DNA from: Thiosocius teredinicola
Lineage (GTDB): Bacteria > Pseudomonadota > Gammaproteobacteria > Chromatiales > Chromatiaceae
Reading direction: 5' to 3'
Assembly: GCF_002009425.1 (NCBI RefSeq)
Contig: NZ_CP019936.1
Coordinates: 3,769,297 to 3,833,296, forward strand
Length of the DNA: 64,000 nucleotides
In this document: piece after piece, positions 28,577-38,701 of the stretch
Position numbering within the stretch: position 1 is the first letter of the stretch
Layout of the letters: each line of letters begins with the position of its first letter
The notes under the pieces: generated by a model
Database searches by the model: none
Told to the model about the DNA's origin: nothing
The model's input: the letters and a program-made list of their open reading frames with translations, nothing else
Program-made: the position numbers and the translations under genes

Positions 28577-31207
28577 TCAGTCGACCAGTTCACCTTCTAT
28601 CACGGCCCCTTCTTCGTCAACGTCGACACTGTCACCGCGTGAGAAAGTCAGTTTCTCGCCCGAAACATTGACGTGAATCACGTCACCCGGATGGAATACC
28701 CCTGCCAGGATCTGCTGGGCCAGCGGGTTCTCCAGTTGTTGCTGAATTGCACGCTTGAGCGGCCGCGCACCATACACCGGGTCGAAGCCTGCTTCACCGA
28801 GTCGGTCGAGTGCACCATGGCTGACCTCGAGGCCCATGTCGCGTTCGGCCAGCCGCTTGTGCAGATAAGCGATCTGGATCTCGGTGATCGCACGGATCTG
28901 TTCACGGCCCAGCGGATGGAACACGACGGCTTCGTCGACGCGGTTGATGAACTCCGGGCGAAAATGCTGGCCGACCACTTCCATCACCGCGCGCTTCATC
29001 TCTTCGTAGCGCTCTTCGCCCGCCAGGGTCTGAATCAGGTCAGAACCCAGGTTCGACGTCATGACAATGACCGTGTTGCGGAAGTCGACCGTGCGGCCCT
29101 GGCCATCGGTCAAGCGACCATCGTCCAATACCTGCAACAGCACGTTGAACACGTCCGGGTGCGCTTTCTCCACCTCGTCCATCAAGATGACACTGTACGG
29201 GCGACGGCGCACCGCTTCGGTCAGATAGCCGCCCTCTTCATAGCCGACATAACCGGGCGGCGCACCGATCAAGCGAGCCACGGAGTGCTTCTCCATGAAC
29301 TCCGACATATCGATACGCACCATGGCGTCTTCGGTGTCGAACAGGAACTCAGCCAGCGATTTACACAGCTCGGTCTTACCTACACCGGTCGGCCCAAGGA
29401 ACAGGAACGAGCCATTCGGCCGATTGGGATCGGCAAGTCCGGCGCGTGAACGACGGATGGCGTTGGACACCGCGGTCACTGCCTCTTGCTGACCGACCAC
29501 ACGCTTGCTCAACACGCCTTCCATGCGCAACAGCTTGTCTTTCTCGCCTTCGAGCATCTTCGATACCGGGATGCCGGTCCACTTCGACACGACACCGGCG
29601 ATCTCTTCATCGCTGACCTTGTTGCGCAGCAGATGGGTCTCCTGCATCTCGGCCTGGCTCGCCATATCGAGCTGGTGTTCGAGTTCGGGAATACGTCCGT
29701 ATTGCAGCTCGGACATCCGCTGTAGGTCGCCGGCGCGGCGTGCGGTCTCGAACTCGAGGCGCGCCTGCTCAAGCGCCTCCTTGATATGCGTCGTGCCCTG
29801 CACGGCTGCCTTCTCCGACTTCCAGACCTCTTCGAGGTCGGCAAACTCACGTTCGAGTTCACCGATCTCCTGCTCGAGATTGGACAGGCGCTTCTTGGAG
29901 GCCTCGTCGGATTCCTTCTTCAACGCTTCACGTTCGATCTTCAGCTGCACGAGACGGCGATCGAGCTTGTCCATCTCTTCCGGCATCGAGTCGATCTCCA
30001 TGCGGATCTGCGACCCAGCCTCGTCGATCAGGTCGATTGCCTTGTCGGGCAACTGGCGATCGGTGATGTAGCGATTCGACAGCGTCGCGGCAGCGACGAT
30101 CGCCGGGTCGGTGATCTCGACACCGTGGTGGACCTCGTAGCGCTCTTTCAGGCCGCGCAGAATGGCGATGGTGTCTTCGACCGACGGTTCCTGCACCAAT
30201 ACCTTCTGGAAGCGACGCTCCAACGCGGCATCTTTTTCGATGTACTGACGGTACTCGTCCAACGTGGTTGCGCCGATGCAATGCAGCTCGCCACGCGCCA
30301 GCGCCGGTTTGAGCATGTTGCCGGCATCCATCGCACCCTCTGCCTTGCCGGCGCCCACCATGGTATGGATCTCGTCGATGAACAGGATGATCTGACCTTC
30401 CTGTTTGGCAAGGTCGTTGAGCACGGCCTTGAGACGTTCTTCGAACTCGCCACGGAATTTTGCACCGGCAATCAGCGCACCCATGTCGAGCGACAGCAGG
30501 CGTTTGTTCTTCAGCCCCTCCGGCACCTCGCCATTGACGATACGCTGCGCCAGACCTTCAACGATGGCGGTCTTGCCGACACCCGGCTCACCGATCAGCA
30601 CCGGATTGTTCTTGGTGCGACGCTGTAGCACCTGCACTGAGCGGCGGATCTCGTCATCGCGACCAATGACCGGGTCGAGCTTGCCCTGCTCGGCCCGCTC
30701 GGTCAGATCGATCGTGTATTTTTCCAGGGCCTGGCGTTGTTCTTCGGCGTTGGGGTCGTCTACTGACTGGCCACCACGCACCTTGTCGATCGCCTTCTCC
30801 AGCGCGCCCTTGCTGCCGCCCGCGTTGCGCAACACCTCGCCGACACTGCCCTTGTCTTCAACCGCTGCCAGGACAAACAACTCCGAGGAGATGTACTGGT
30901 CTTTGCGTTGTTGGGCGAGCTTGTCAGTCTGGTTGAGCAGGCGTCCAAGGTCGTTGGACAGATGCACGTCGCCCGCGGCACCCTGCACCGACGGTAAACG
31001 GTCGAGCGCCTCACCGAGCGCCGAACGCAATTGATTGACGTTAACATCAGCCTGGGCCAACAAATGGCGCACTGTGCCGCCTTCCTGGTCCAACAAGGCC
31101 GTCAGCAAGTGGGCCGGCTCGATAAACTGATGGTCGCGCCCTACCGCGAGACTCTGGGCATCCGCCAGAGCCATCTGGAATTTACTTGTCAGTCGATCCA
31201 TCCGCAT
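28577..31207 (-). CDS. clpB: ATP-dependent protein disaggregase ClpB
   Basis: 876 residues, the normal ClpB length. Clp-N domain (1-145), first AAA+ module with Walker [14 protein letters not shown] (near 206), a long coiled-coil middle domain (about 400-530) and a second AAA+ module with [13 protein letters not shown]. The ClpP-docking IGF loop is absent, as expected for ClpB. With DnaK it rescues aggregated proteins after heat stress. The start agrees with the usual [11 protein letters not shown]-like N-terminus. A heat-shock promoter fits at 31244-31271. Confidence 0.98.
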   Translation of the reverse strand: MRMDRLTSKFQMALADAQSLAVGRDHQFIEPAHLLTALLDQEGGTVRHLLAQADVNVNQLRSALGEALDRLPSVQGAAGDVHLSNDLGRLLNQTDKLAQQRKDQYISSELFVLAAVEDKGSVGEVLRNAGGSKGALEKAIDKVRGGQSVDDPNAEEQRQALEKYTIDLTERAEQGKLDPVIGRDDEIRRSVQVLQRRTKNNPVLIGEPGVGKTAIVEGLAQRIVNGEVPEGLKNKRLLSLDMGALIAGAKFRGEFEERLKAVLNDLAKQEGQIILFIDEIHTMVGAGKAEGAMDAGNMLKPALARGELHCIGATTLDEYRQYIEKDAALERRFQKVLVQEPSVEDTIAILRGLKERYEVHHGVEITDPAIVAAATLSNRYITDRQLPDKAIDLIDEAGSQIRMEIDSMPEEMDKLDRRLVQLKIEREALKKESDEASKKRLSNLEQEIGELEREFADLEEVWKSEKAAVQGTTHIKEALEQARLEFETARRAGDLQRMSELQYGRIPELEHQLDMASQAEMQETHLLRNKVSDEEIAGVVSKWTGIPVSKMLEGEKDKLLRMEGVLSKRVVGQQEAVTAVSNAIRRSRAGLADPNRPNGSFLFLGPTGVGKTELCKSLAEFLFDTEDAMVRIDMSEFMEKHSVARLIGAPPGYVGYEEGGYLTEAVRRRPYSVILMDEVEKAHPDVFNVLLQVLDDGRLTDGQGRTVDFRNTVIVMTSNLGSDLIQTLAGEERYEEMKRAVMEVVGQHFRPEFINRVDEAVVFHPLGREQIRAITEIQIAYLHKRLAERDMGLEVSHGALDRLGEAGFDPVYGARPLKRAIQQQLENPLAQQILAGVFHPGDVIHVNVSGEKLTFSRGDSVDVDEEGAVIEGELVD

Positions 31208-31243
31208 GGGAGAAAACTCCGATAAAATCTATGGTTACCGCCC

Positions 31244-31271
31244 ATATGGGGTGCGGAACAAGAAAATCAAG
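31244..31271 (-). promoter_or_regulatory. Sigma32 (RpoH) heat-shock promoter of clpB
   Basis: On the minus strand CTTGATT and CCCCATAT are separated by 13 bp, matching the sigma32 consensus CTTGAAA-N13-15-CCCCAT. The -10 lies 36 bp upstream of the clpB ATG, and a GGAG ribosome site follows. Confidence 0.75.
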
Positions 31272-31384
31272 AAAATCCGAGCGTTCCGGTTGACCGACTT
31301 TCACCCCGGTTGACCCGGCTCATATCCGTCTAGCCAGAGTTTAGGCGGTAATATCAAAATCAACTTCGGGACGAATCAAACCGG

Positions 31385-34141
31385 ATGCAGCGCCTGCTTC
31401 TCCTCATCTCTCAGCGGCCATGGATGTGGCTGGCTTTTCTGGTTGTTGCGTCGGTGCTTGCCGCCACCCAGATTCCCAAACTGGAAGTCCGGATCGCCGC
31501 CGACGAGATGTTGGTTTCGAACGATCCGCAGCGCGCGTATTTCGACGAGATCAAGCAGACATTCGGCGAAGAGCGAGTGATTCTGGCGGTTATCGAAGAT
31601 CAGAACCCGCTTGCACCTGCCAAGCTCAAGATACAACAAGCCGTCATCGCGGAGCTCGAGGCATTGAGCTTCGTCGACCGGGTGGAGAGTCTTTTCAGTG
31701 TCCCGCATGTGAAAAGCGTCGATGGCTATCTCGACAAAAAGCCCTATCTCGACAAACTGCCGGACGATGATGCCGCGGCAAGCGAAGTGTTGGATGCGGC
31801 GGTCGGCAACCCACTGGTACGCAACATCCTGGTAGCGCCGAACGGCAAGGCGCTGGCGCTGGCCATCGTGCTGCGCGAAGGCGCGATGCCGGTCGATGAT
31901 CAGACACTGACCGACAGCATCAATACCGCCATCGCCCCATTAGGCGAGACCTATGACAACGCCTACGCGATCGGTTTTCCGATGGTGCGCAACGAGATCG
32001 CCGAACGCATCATGGCCGAACAGACCGCGTTGATGCCGCTGGCCATCGGCGCGCTACTGATCGCTTTGTTCCTGCTGTTGCGCCAACTGATCGACATCGT
32101 TACCCCATTGATCACAGCAGGCGTCAGTATCCTGTGGACGTTCGGCCTAATGGGGTGGCTCGGCGTGCCTATCAATGTCGTGACATCGACCGTTCCCATC
32201 CTGCTGATCGTGGTCGGCTCGACCGAAGACATCCACCTGCTCGCCGAGTTTCGACATGCCCAGCGCAGAGGAGACAACACCACTGTTGCACTCAGGCATA
32301 TGGCGAAGAAGATGGGGCGAACGGTACTGCTGACGTTCATCACCACCTATGCCGGGTTTCTCTCGGTGGGTTTGAGTGGCATCGAGGTGTTGCGTCAATT
32401 CGGACTGGTGGCCTCGACCGGCCTGCTATTCAATTTCCTTGTCACCATTATCTTTATCCCTGCGGCGCTGGCGCTCGCGGGGCGATGGCAGATCGACGGC
32501 CGCTCGCGGATGTTCGACGAACGAGCACATCGCTGGTCTGCCAGCTACTGGCGCTTTCTGACCACGCACCGCTGGCATGCCTTCGTGTTTCTGGCGACCT
32601 GCTCGATCATCGCGGCGATCGGCATACCGCGCATCCAGATCAACCACAATCCCACCGACAGCCTTGGCGGCAACTCGCCGGTGGCGCAACACATCGAAAG
32701 CCTCAACACACAGTTTGCCGGTCTCGAATCGTTCTCCATCGTCATCGAATCGGGTATCCAGGATACGTTTCTGCAATCGCGCTATCTGGACGAAATTGTC
32801 GAGGTCGAAAACTTTATTCGCCAACAGAACGAGGCAATGTCAGTTACCTCATTCGCCGACTACCTGGAACTGTTGAACATCGCGATGCTGGAATCGGAAG
32901 ACGCCGGCGTTCCTGCTTCGAACGACGAGATCGCCGAGCTGATGCTGTTTCTCGACTATGAGCGGGTGCGCGGCTACATCACCGAAGACTACAGTCAGAC
33001 ACGGATACTGGTCAGACACAGCATCGCCACGACAGAACAACTCGAGTCGATGCTGAAGACCATCCGCCGCTTTCTCGACGAGAACCTCGACGACGGCTTG
33101 CGAGCGCGCATTACCGGCGACTCGGTACTGACCTTGTCTGCAACCAACAGCATGATATTCGGCCAGTTGCAGTCGGTATTGCTGATACTGACCTTCTTCA
33201 TTCTGATCATCTCTTTCATCTTCACCGACCTTCGCGTCGGATTGATTGCAGCCGCGCCGAACATCTTCCCGGTGATCATCCTGTTCGGTGTGATGGGTTA
33301 TGCCGAGATCCCGTTGAACATCGGCACGACGATGGCAGCAGCCATCGCCATCGGCATCGCGGTCGACGACACCCTGCACTTCCTGTTGCGCTACAACCAG
33401 GAACTGCGCAGTTCAAAGAGCCAGTCGCTGGCGATGGAGCGCACGATCTATGAAGAGGCACTACCCGTAGTCTCAACGTCGGTTGCCCTGGCCGTCGGCT
33501 TCCTGGTGTTCTCACAGTCGAGCTTCGCCCCGGTCGCGCAGTTCGGCATGCTGAGTGCGCTGGTAATCAGCACCGCCTTGCTCGCCGATTTCGTCATCAC
33601 GCCGCTGGCGATCTCGTCGCTACGTCTGGTCACCTTGTGGGACCTGCTGTCGAACCGCGTTCGCAACCAGGTCATCCCGCGAAGCCCGCTGTTCCGCGAC
33701 ATGCGACCCTGGCAGATTCGGCGCTTCGTGCTGTCTAGCACACTGCTGGAGTTCCGTCCCGGCGAGCACGTCTACCGTCGCGATGACGAAAGTACAGCGC
33801 TCTATCTCGTCATGAAAGGCGTCGTTGAAATTACCGTGCCGCGCAAAGACGGCGGCGAAGGCAAAGACCCGATTGTGGATCAGTTCGGCTCCGGCCAGAT
33901 CTTTGGCGACGTCGCATTGCTTGCCGATGAGCGACGCAAGACTGACGCTGTTGCGTTAACCCCTACCACGTTGATGGTGTTGAGCAGGGAAGCCATCGCC
34001 AACGTCACCTTGTTTCATCCCTTCATCGCATCCCGCCTGTTTCTGAACCTGGCTCGCGACGTCAGTTGTCGCTGGGTCGCTTTCATTCTGCGTGTCCGCA
34101 GTGCCAAGAACGATCTTTCCGAAGGAGACGATTTTCGATGA
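31385..34141 (+). CDS. RND/MMPL-family exporter fused to a cNMP-binding-like domain
   Basis: 918 residues. The first 770 residues are an RND/MMPL transporter with two sets of membrane segments and two periplasmic loops (one of about 150 residues after the first segment, a second after residue 420), including VGSTEDIHLLAEF and the aspartate-bearing GIAVDDTLHFLLRYN segment that carries the proton relay. The last 140 residues form a cyclic-nucleotide-binding fold (RPGEHVYRRDDESTALYLVMKG; FGDVALLADERRKTDAVAL). The phosphate-binding cassette has FGD in place of FGE and keeps an arginine in ERRKTDAVAL, so binding of a nucleotide is possible but not certain. A predicted secreted protein overlaps its end. 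Confidence 0.85.
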   Translation: MQRLLLLISQRPWMWLAFLVVASVLAATQIPKLEVRIAADEMLVSNDPQRAYFDEIKQTFGEERVILAVIEDQNPLAPAKLKIQQAVIAELEALSFVDRVESLFSVPHVKSVDGYLDKKPYLDKLPDDDAAASEVLDAAVGNPLVRNILVAPNGKALALAIVLREGAMPVDDQTLTDSINTAIAPLGETYDNAYAIGFPMVRNEIAERIMAEQTALMPLAIGALLIALFLLLRQLIDIVTPLITAGVSILWTFGLMGWLGVPINVVTSTVPILLIVVGSTEDIHLLAEFRHAQRRGDNTTVALRHMAKKMGRTVLLTFITTYAGFLSVGLSGIEVLRQFGLVASTGLLFNFLVTIIFIPAALALAGRWQIDGRSRMFDERAHRWSASYWRFLTTHRWHAFVFLATCSIIAAIGIPRIQINHNPTDSLGGNSPVAQHIESLNTQFAGLESFSIVIESGIQDTFLQSRYLDEIVEVENFIRQQNEAMSVTSFADYLELLNIAMLESEDAGVPASNDEIAELMLFLDYERVRGYITEDYSQTRILVRHSIATTEQLESMLKTIRRFLDENLDDGLRARITGDSVLTLSATNSMIFGQLQSVLLILTFFILIISFIFTDLRVGLIAAAPNIFPVIILFGVMGYAEIPLNIGTTMAAAIAIGIAVDDTLHFLLRYNQELRSSKSQSLAMERTIYEEALPVVSTSVALAVGFLVFSQSSFAPVAQFGMLSALVISTALLADFVITPLAISSLRLVTLWDLLSNRVRNQVIPRSPLFRDMRPWQIRRFVLSSTLLEFRPGEHVYRRDDESTALYLVMKGVVEITVPRKDGGEGKDPIVDQFGSGQIFGDVALLADERRKTDAVALTPTTLMVLSREAIANVTLFHPFIASRLFLNLARDVSCRWVAFILRVRSAKNDLSEGDDFR

Positions 34142-34959
34142 GCCACCTCGTATCAACGCTATGGCGCGCACTGACCGGAGTGGTTCGCACGGCGATCCCC
34201 AGCCTGGCAGGTTCAAACAAAGTCTATGCAACGGCACTGCTCGCCAGCCTGTGCAGCGTGATGGCATTCGGCGCGGAAAACACACTCTACTTTGCGGAAC
34301 CGAGTACCGGACGCAAAGTGGAAAGGTATGCGATCGAGCTACCCGTCAGCAAACGCGAACTCCAGACGTTCGACATACCCGGCGACTGTCTCGCCATCGT
34401 CCGCGCGGTTGACCAGGGTTCAATGTTCCGCGGCAGCATTGTCGATCGCCGCCTGTGGCACAAGGTCGAGTCGGACTGTCACTACTACCGTTTTCTGAAC
34501 CGCTACCCGTTGAATCCGATCGAAGATTTCGTCTCAGGTTTCGATTTCATGAACGCCGACCTTCAGGCGCTTCCCTTCACCGACGCCTGCCGTCGACTCG
34601 GGCAGAACGGCAGCCTGGCAACCTGCCTGACGTCGGATGAAACACCGATTGCCGCCGCCCAGGATCATTCAATGCTCGATCCGGGCGTCGATTCACCCGT
34701 TCGGTGCCAACTGGATGACGGTGTTCTCAGGGCGAGAATCCACATCGAGAACGACACACTCATATGCCGCAGCAACGGCAACAAACCAACGCTGCGCTTG
34801 ATCAATGTCGACTACGCCGACCTCAACGGCGACCGCGTACTGGACGCTGTACTGAGGTTCGTGCCCATCGGGCGGGGATCGATCCGGGTGCCTTTCTTAG
34901 TCCCTGTGACGAAACTTTCGACCGAAGAAAGCTTTTCGACACCACAGCAATTTCAATGA
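34138..34959 (+). CDS. Secreted protein of unknown function with FG-GAP-like end
   Basis: 273 residues from ATG 34138, which overlaps the stop codon of the RND gene (ATGA) and has AAGGAG upstream, so the two are translationally coupled. A long N-region precedes a hydrophobic signal core (VYATALLASLCSVMAFGA) with a probable cleavage after AFGA. The mature protein has six or so cysteines and ends with DYADLNGDRVLDAVLRF, which resembles the calcium-binding loop of FG-GAP/VCBS repeats. No known full-length family was identified. The pairing suggests a periplasmic partner of the exporter; MMPL-type exporters often have a coupled periplasmic protein. Confidence 0.75.
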   Translation: MSHLVSTLWRALTGVVRTAIPSLAGSNKVYATALLASLCSVMAFGAENTLYFAEPSTGRKVERYAIELPVSKRELQTFDIPGDCLAIVRAVDQGSMFRGSIVDRRLWHKVESDCHYYRFLNRYPLNPIEDFVSGFDFMNADLQALPFTDACRRLGQNGSLATCLTSDETPIAAAQDHSMLDPGVDSPVRCQLDDGVLRARIHIENDTLICRSNGNKPTLRLINVDYADLNGDRVLDAVLRFVPIGRGSIRVPFLVPVTKLSTEESFSTPQQFQ

Positions 34960-34983
34960 ACCTCGGTCAATATCCGCCACGAT

Positions 34984-35505
34984 TCACTTGCTCTTCCCGC
35001 CCTTCTGGTAAACCTTCCGCTTGAACAGATCCGTTCGACGGCTTACCACGCGGTCCACAAACAGCATGCCGTCGAGATGATCGATTTCGTGCTGCGCCGC
35101 ACGCGCTTCGTAACCTTCCATGTCGAACTCCAGCGGCTCACCGTAAGGATCCTTTGCGACCAGGTGAATACGCGTGGCACGAATCACGTTGCCGGTGTAA
35201 TCCGGCACGGAAAGACAACCCTCTCTACCCATCTCGTAACCTTCCCAATGGGTAATCTCGGGATTCACCAACACCATGTAGCCATGGTTGGGTACCGGTT
35301 TGCGCGTCGTCGAGCAATCGATGATGACGACGCGTTTGAAGCAACCTACCTGCGGGGCCGCGATACCGACCGCAGCCGGTCCGTTCACACGCGTTTCTTC
35401 CAGGTCGGCGATGAATGCGCGAAGCGCGTCGTCGAAATCCGTCACCGGTTCCGAGACCTGCTTTAACGCATCGTCCGGCAGCGTAAGAATATCCAGAATC
35501 GCCAC
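34984..35505 (-). CDS. def: Peptide deformylase
   Basis: 173 residues. The three metal-site motifs are present and intact: GIAAPQVG near residue 47, EGCLSVP near residue 95 and QHEIDHLDG near residue 138. It removes the formyl group from nascent proteins with a catalytic ferrous or zinc ion. The gene is not next to fmt, so this may be a second deformylase. It lies just downstream of a GcvR-like gene on the same strand (8-bp gap). Confidence 0.97.
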   Translation of the reverse strand: MAILDILTLPDDALKQVSEPVTDFDDALRAFIADLEETRVNGPAAVGIAAPQVGCFKRVVIIDCSTTRKPVPNHGYMVLVNPEITHWEGYEMGREGCLSVPDYTGNVIRATRIHLVAKDPYGEPLEFDMEGYEARAAQHEIDHLDGMLFVDRVVSRRTDLFKRKVYQKGGKSK

Positions 35506-35513
35506 GCCAGCAG

Positions 35514-36038
35514 TTACCCGATGTATGTCTCGACCGTATTCACGTTAACGTCGACACCATCATCGCGAAGCGGTGCAAGCGCCTCTTCAACCGTCTCGAC
35601 GGGTACCTCGGCAATCGCCGCGATCTGCATGATGTAAACCGGCTTATCCTTGGTACCGGCGACATCCGACTCGAGATCGAGGATATTCAAACCGCACGCT
35701 GACAGCGCTGCCGTCACCTGCGAAACGATGCCGGCCCTGTCAGCGCCACTGACGGTCACCTGCACGTTGGGCAGCAGATGCTCGTGCAAATGGGCCTTGA
35801 TGGGATCGACATGCAGGCACATACCCTGCGCCTCGAGCACCGGCTTGAGTTGACCACGCAGTTCGTTCTCGCTGAGCCCGCCGGTCACCATCATCATGAC
35901 CGTGAAGTTACCGCCGAGACGAATCATCGACGTTTCACCCAAATTCACACCCAGCTCGTACAGGGCCCTTGTAATCGCCGCGACGATCCCGGGTTTGTCT
36001 TCGCCAATCAATGTCAACATGTACCAGTTTTCGGTCAT
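35514..36038 (-). CDS. Double ACT-domain protein, GcvR-like
   Basis: 174 residues composed of two ACT domains (about 3-85 and 92-170): YMLTLIGEDKPGIVAAITRALYELGVNLGETSMI and VTVSGADRAGIVSQVTAALSACGLNILDLESDV. This arrangement is that of GcvR, the accessory repressor of the glycine cleavage operon, and of its wider family of amino-acid sensors. No gcv genes occur in this window. The gene is the middle one in a tight minus-strand row with def downstream and pgeF upstream, 19 bp apart. Confidence 0.85.
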   Translation of the reverse strand: MTENWYMLTLIGEDKPGIVAAITRALYELGVNLGETSMIRLGGNFTVMMMVTGGLSENELRGQLKPVLEAQGMCLHVDPIKAHLHEHLLPNVQVTVSGADRAGIVSQVTAALSACGLNILDLESDVAGTKDKPVYIMQIAAIAEVPVETVEEALAPLRDDGVDVNVNTVETYIG

Positions 36039-36057
36039 GACCGTGCTCTCTCGGTGT

Positions 36058-36798
36058 TCAGCTGCGCAGCCAGATCAGGCTTGCCATTCTGCCCGTAACC
36101 CCATCGCGACGATAGGAAAAAAACCGTTCGGCTTCCGAATAGGTGCAATAAGAACCGCCAAAGACGCGCCCCACGCCGGCCCGATGCAGTCTGGCCCTTG
36201 CCAGCCCATACAAATCGGCAAGCCAATGCCCCTGACCATGCGGGCTGAAATGTCGGCCATCGTCGTGTTCGATGTCGGTGAACGCCGCATGCACCTCATC
36301 GCCCACTTCGAACGCAGCGGGGCCGATTGCCGGCCCCATCCAGGCCATCAACTGGTCGGCAGGCTGGTTGAACGCACGCACAGTCTGCTCGAGTATTCCG
36401 GCCTGAAGTCCGCGCCAACCCGCATGTGCCGCGGCCACCTGCGTACCGCGCACATCGCAGAACAACACAGGCAGACAATCTGCCGTCATGACCACGGATA
36501 CGACTCCCGGCACATCGGTGATGCCCGCATCGGCACAGACATCGCCTGATCGATTCAGGCGCACGCGGGTACCGTGGACCTGCTGCAGCCACTGCGGTTC
36601 ACTCGGCAGGTTGGCAGCACGGGTCAGCCGGTGGCGATTCTCTTCAACATCGGTCGGGACGTCACCCACGTGGGTGCCGAGATTCAGCGTCGACCAGGCA
36701 CCTGAGCTGACGCCGCCCGCCCGCGTGGTCGATACCGCCCCGACGTTGGCCGGCGCCGGCCAATCCGGCCGAATCAAATCAATCTTCGAATCCTTCAT
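36058..36798 (-). CDS. pgeF: Multicopper-oxidase-fold nucleoside phosphorylase/deaminase family (PgeF, YfiH)
   Basis: 246 residues from ATG 36798, whose start lies inside the 3' end of rluD (20-bp overlap). Typical motifs: VSTTRAGGVSSGAWSTLNLGTHVGD, QWLQQVHGTRV, MTADCLPVLFCD, AAAHAGWRGLQAGIL and the C-terminal GGSYCTYSEAERFFSYRRDG. The His and Cys that ligate zinc (HGT, ADCLPV, HAGWRG) are all present. Family members cleave or deaminate nucleosides, and E. coli PgeF is also linked to peptidoglycan editing. The order rluD-pgeF is usual. Confidence 0.95.
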   Translation of the reverse strand: MKDSKIDLIRPDWPAPANVGAVSTTRAGGVSSGAWSTLNLGTHVGDVPTDVEENRHRLTRAANLPSEPQWLQQVHGTRVRLNRSGDVCADAGITDVPGVVSVVMTADCLPVLFCDVRGTQVAAAHAGWRGLQAGILEQTVRAFNQPADQLMAWMGPAIGPAAFEVGDEVHAAFTDIEHDDGRHFSPHGQGHWLADLYGLARARLHRAGVGRVFGGSYCTYSEAERFFSYRRDGVTGRMASLIWLRS

Positions 36799-37837
36799 AT
36801 TCGTCTTCGAATTCGAAGTAGTCCTCGTAGTCGGGATCGTGCCAGTGGATGTTCGCATCGGCAGCCAGGGCATCGATCACCGCACGCATGTCATCGGGAA
36901 TGGCGCATTCGAATCGCATCGGCCGGCCGGTCACCGGGTGATCCAGCTGCAGACGTTTCGCATGCAAAGCCTGCCGCTTGAAACCGCGCAGCGCACCCTT
37001 AAGCTCTTCTGACGCCCCGGCCGGCAGCTGCAATCGCCGGCCGTAGACCGGATCACCGAAAACCGGGTGCCGCAAGTGCGCCATGTGCACGCGAATCTGG
37101 TGGGTTCTGCCGGTTTCCAGCAGGACCTTGAGCAGGGTATGGCCGCGGAAATGCTCGAGCACCCGAAAATGCGTTACCGAGGGTTTTCCCAGCGGATTGA
37201 CCGCCATGCGGGTCCGCTGTGTCGGATGACGGCCGATCGGCAGGTCGATCGTGCCGCCGGCAGGCATGCTGCCGACGACCAGCGCGCGGTATTCACGCGT
37301 CACCTGCCGGGCCGCGATGGCATCGACCAGCCTTTTATGGGCTGCCTGTGATTTGGCGATGACCATTAACCCGGTGGTGTCTTTGTCGAGACGGTGCACG
37401 ATGCCCGCGCGTGGCAACTCAATGAGCGACGGATTGTGATACAGCAAGCCATTCTGCAGCGTACCGTCGGGGTTGCCGGCGGCCGGATGGACCACCAGAT
37501 CTGCAGGCTTGTTGACCACCAGGATGTGCTCGTCTTCGAACACGATATTCAGCGGTATTGGCTGCGGAACGCATGCCACCTGGTCCTCCACCAGGGTACG
37601 TACCTGCAGGCGATCTCCCGAGGCGACCTTGTCGCGTGGCCGGCGCACCTCTCCGTTGACCAGAACGCGTCCGTCGCGAGTCCAGGCCTGCAGGCGGCTG
37701 CGCGAGAAATCAGGAAACAGGGTCGCCAGCGCCTGGTCCAGCCGAGCACCGGCAAGGTCCGGCCCAACGGTATTCTCCAGCAGATTTTCGTCGTGATTCT
37801 GATCCGTCAATGCGGTTCCGGTATAATGCGTGGCCAA
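36779..37837 (-). CDS. rluD: 23S rRNA pseudouridine synthase RluD
   Basis: 352 residues. The N-terminal S4-like RNA-binding part (about 20-80: RLDQALATLFPDFSRSRLQ) precedes the catalytic domain with the RluA signature HRLDKDTTGLMVIAK, in which the aspartate is the nucleophile. The motif GRTHQIRVHMAHLRHPVFGDPVYG is intact. It modifies helix 69 of 23S rRNA. The C-terminus is acidic, rich in Glu, Asp and Tyr. It is divergent from bamD, with only 24 bp between starts, and overlaps pgeF at its end. Confidence 0.96.
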   Translation of the reverse strand: MATHYTGTALTDQNHDENLLENTVGPDLAGARLDQALATLFPDFSRSRLQAWTRDGRVLVNGEVRRPRDKVASGDRLQVRTLVEDQVACVPQPIPLNIVFEDEHILVVNKPADLVVHPAAGNPDGTLQNGLLYHNPSLIELPRAGIVHRLDKDTTGLMVIAKSQAAHKRLVDAIAARQVTREYRALVVGSMPAGGTIDLPIGRHPTQRTRMAVNPLGKPSVTHFRVLEHFRGHTLLKVLLETGRTHQIRVHMAHLRHPVFGDPVYGRRLQLPAGASEELKGALRGFKRQALHAKRLQLDHPVTGRPMRFECAIPDDMRAVIDALAADANIHWHDPDYEDYFEFEDEYEGFED

Positions 37838-37861
37838 TTATCTGATCGCGGACGATGACCC

Positions 37862-38677
37862 ATGCGGCGTGCCATCTGGCCCATTATACTGATTGCGCTT
37901 TTCCTCACAGGCTGTGCCGGCGACGAAAAAGACGAAACGCTAGGCTGGAGTCAGCAAAAACTCTATACCGAAGCTACCGACGAGATGCGCGCCGGCAATT
38001 ACGAGCGCGCAATCAAGTACTACGAGATTCTCGAATCCCGCTATCCGTTCGGAAAATACGCCCACCAGGCGCAGCTGAACGTGGCGTATTGCTACTATCG
38101 GTTTGCCGAGCCCGAGTCGGCGCTGGCTGCTGCCGACCGTTTTATCAAGCTTCACCCCCAGCATCCGGCAGCGGCCTATGCCTACTATCTGAAGGGGCTG
38201 ATCAACTTCAACCGAACGCTGGGCTTCCTCGACCGCTTCCTGCCGACGGACACCTCGCAGCGTGATCCCGGCGCGGCGCTCGACTCCTTCAATGATTTTT
38301 CAGAGGTCGTGCAACGCTACCCGAACAGCGAGTATGCCGAGGATTCGGTGCGTCGCATGCTGTACCTGCGCAACAACCTGGCACGCTACGAAGTCCGGGT
38401 TGCCGACTACTACCTGCGTCGCGGGGCCTACCTTGCCGCCGCCAATCGCGCGGAATACGTCGTACAGAACTACCAGCGAACGCCGGCGCTACGTGATGCG
38501 CTGGAGATCATGATCGAGGCCTACACCAAACTCGGTATGGACCAGCTGGCCGACGATACCAAGCGCGTATTGGCAATGAACGAGAGCAACGGCAGCCTGA
38601 TCGACGATCCGCGGGATCTTGTCGAAAAGCCGTTCGGTCGCAAGCTATGGGAGTTCTTCGAACTGGACGAAAACTGA
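37862..38677 (+). CDS. bamD: Outer-membrane assembly lipoprotein BamD
   Basis: 271 residues. Lipoprotein signal with lipobox LTGC (C at residue 18), followed by about five TPR-like helical pairs: EATDEMRAGNYERAIKYYEILESRYPFGKYA, QLNVAYCYYRFAEPESALAAADRFIKLHP, and AYAYYLKGLINFNRT. BamD is an essential partner of BamA in inserting outer-membrane barrels. The start is shared closely with rluD in a divergent arrangement, as in many gammaproteobacteria. A strong bidirectional terminator follows. Confidence 0.97.
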   Translation: MRRAIWPIILIALFLTGCAGDEKDETLGWSQQKLYTEATDEMRAGNYERAIKYYEILESRYPFGKYAHQAQLNVAYCYYRFAEPESALAAADRFIKLHPQHPAAAYAYYLKGLINFNRTLGFLDRFLPTDTSQRDPGAALDSFNDFSEVVQRYPNSEYAEDSVRRMLYLRNNLARYEVRVADYYLRRGAYLAAANRAEYVVQNYQRTPALRDALEIMIEAYTKLGMDQLADDTKRVLAMNESNGSLIDDPRDLVEKPFGRKLWEFFELDEN

Positions 38678-38701
38678 GCTGAGGGTTCTCGCAGCTACAC
38701 G

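Noticed and set aside
34066-34137. Longer N-terminus for the secreted protein after the RND gene
   Set aside because: The ATG at 34138 has a good ribosome site and the usual four-base overlap; the upstream part is a shadow of the RND C-terminus.
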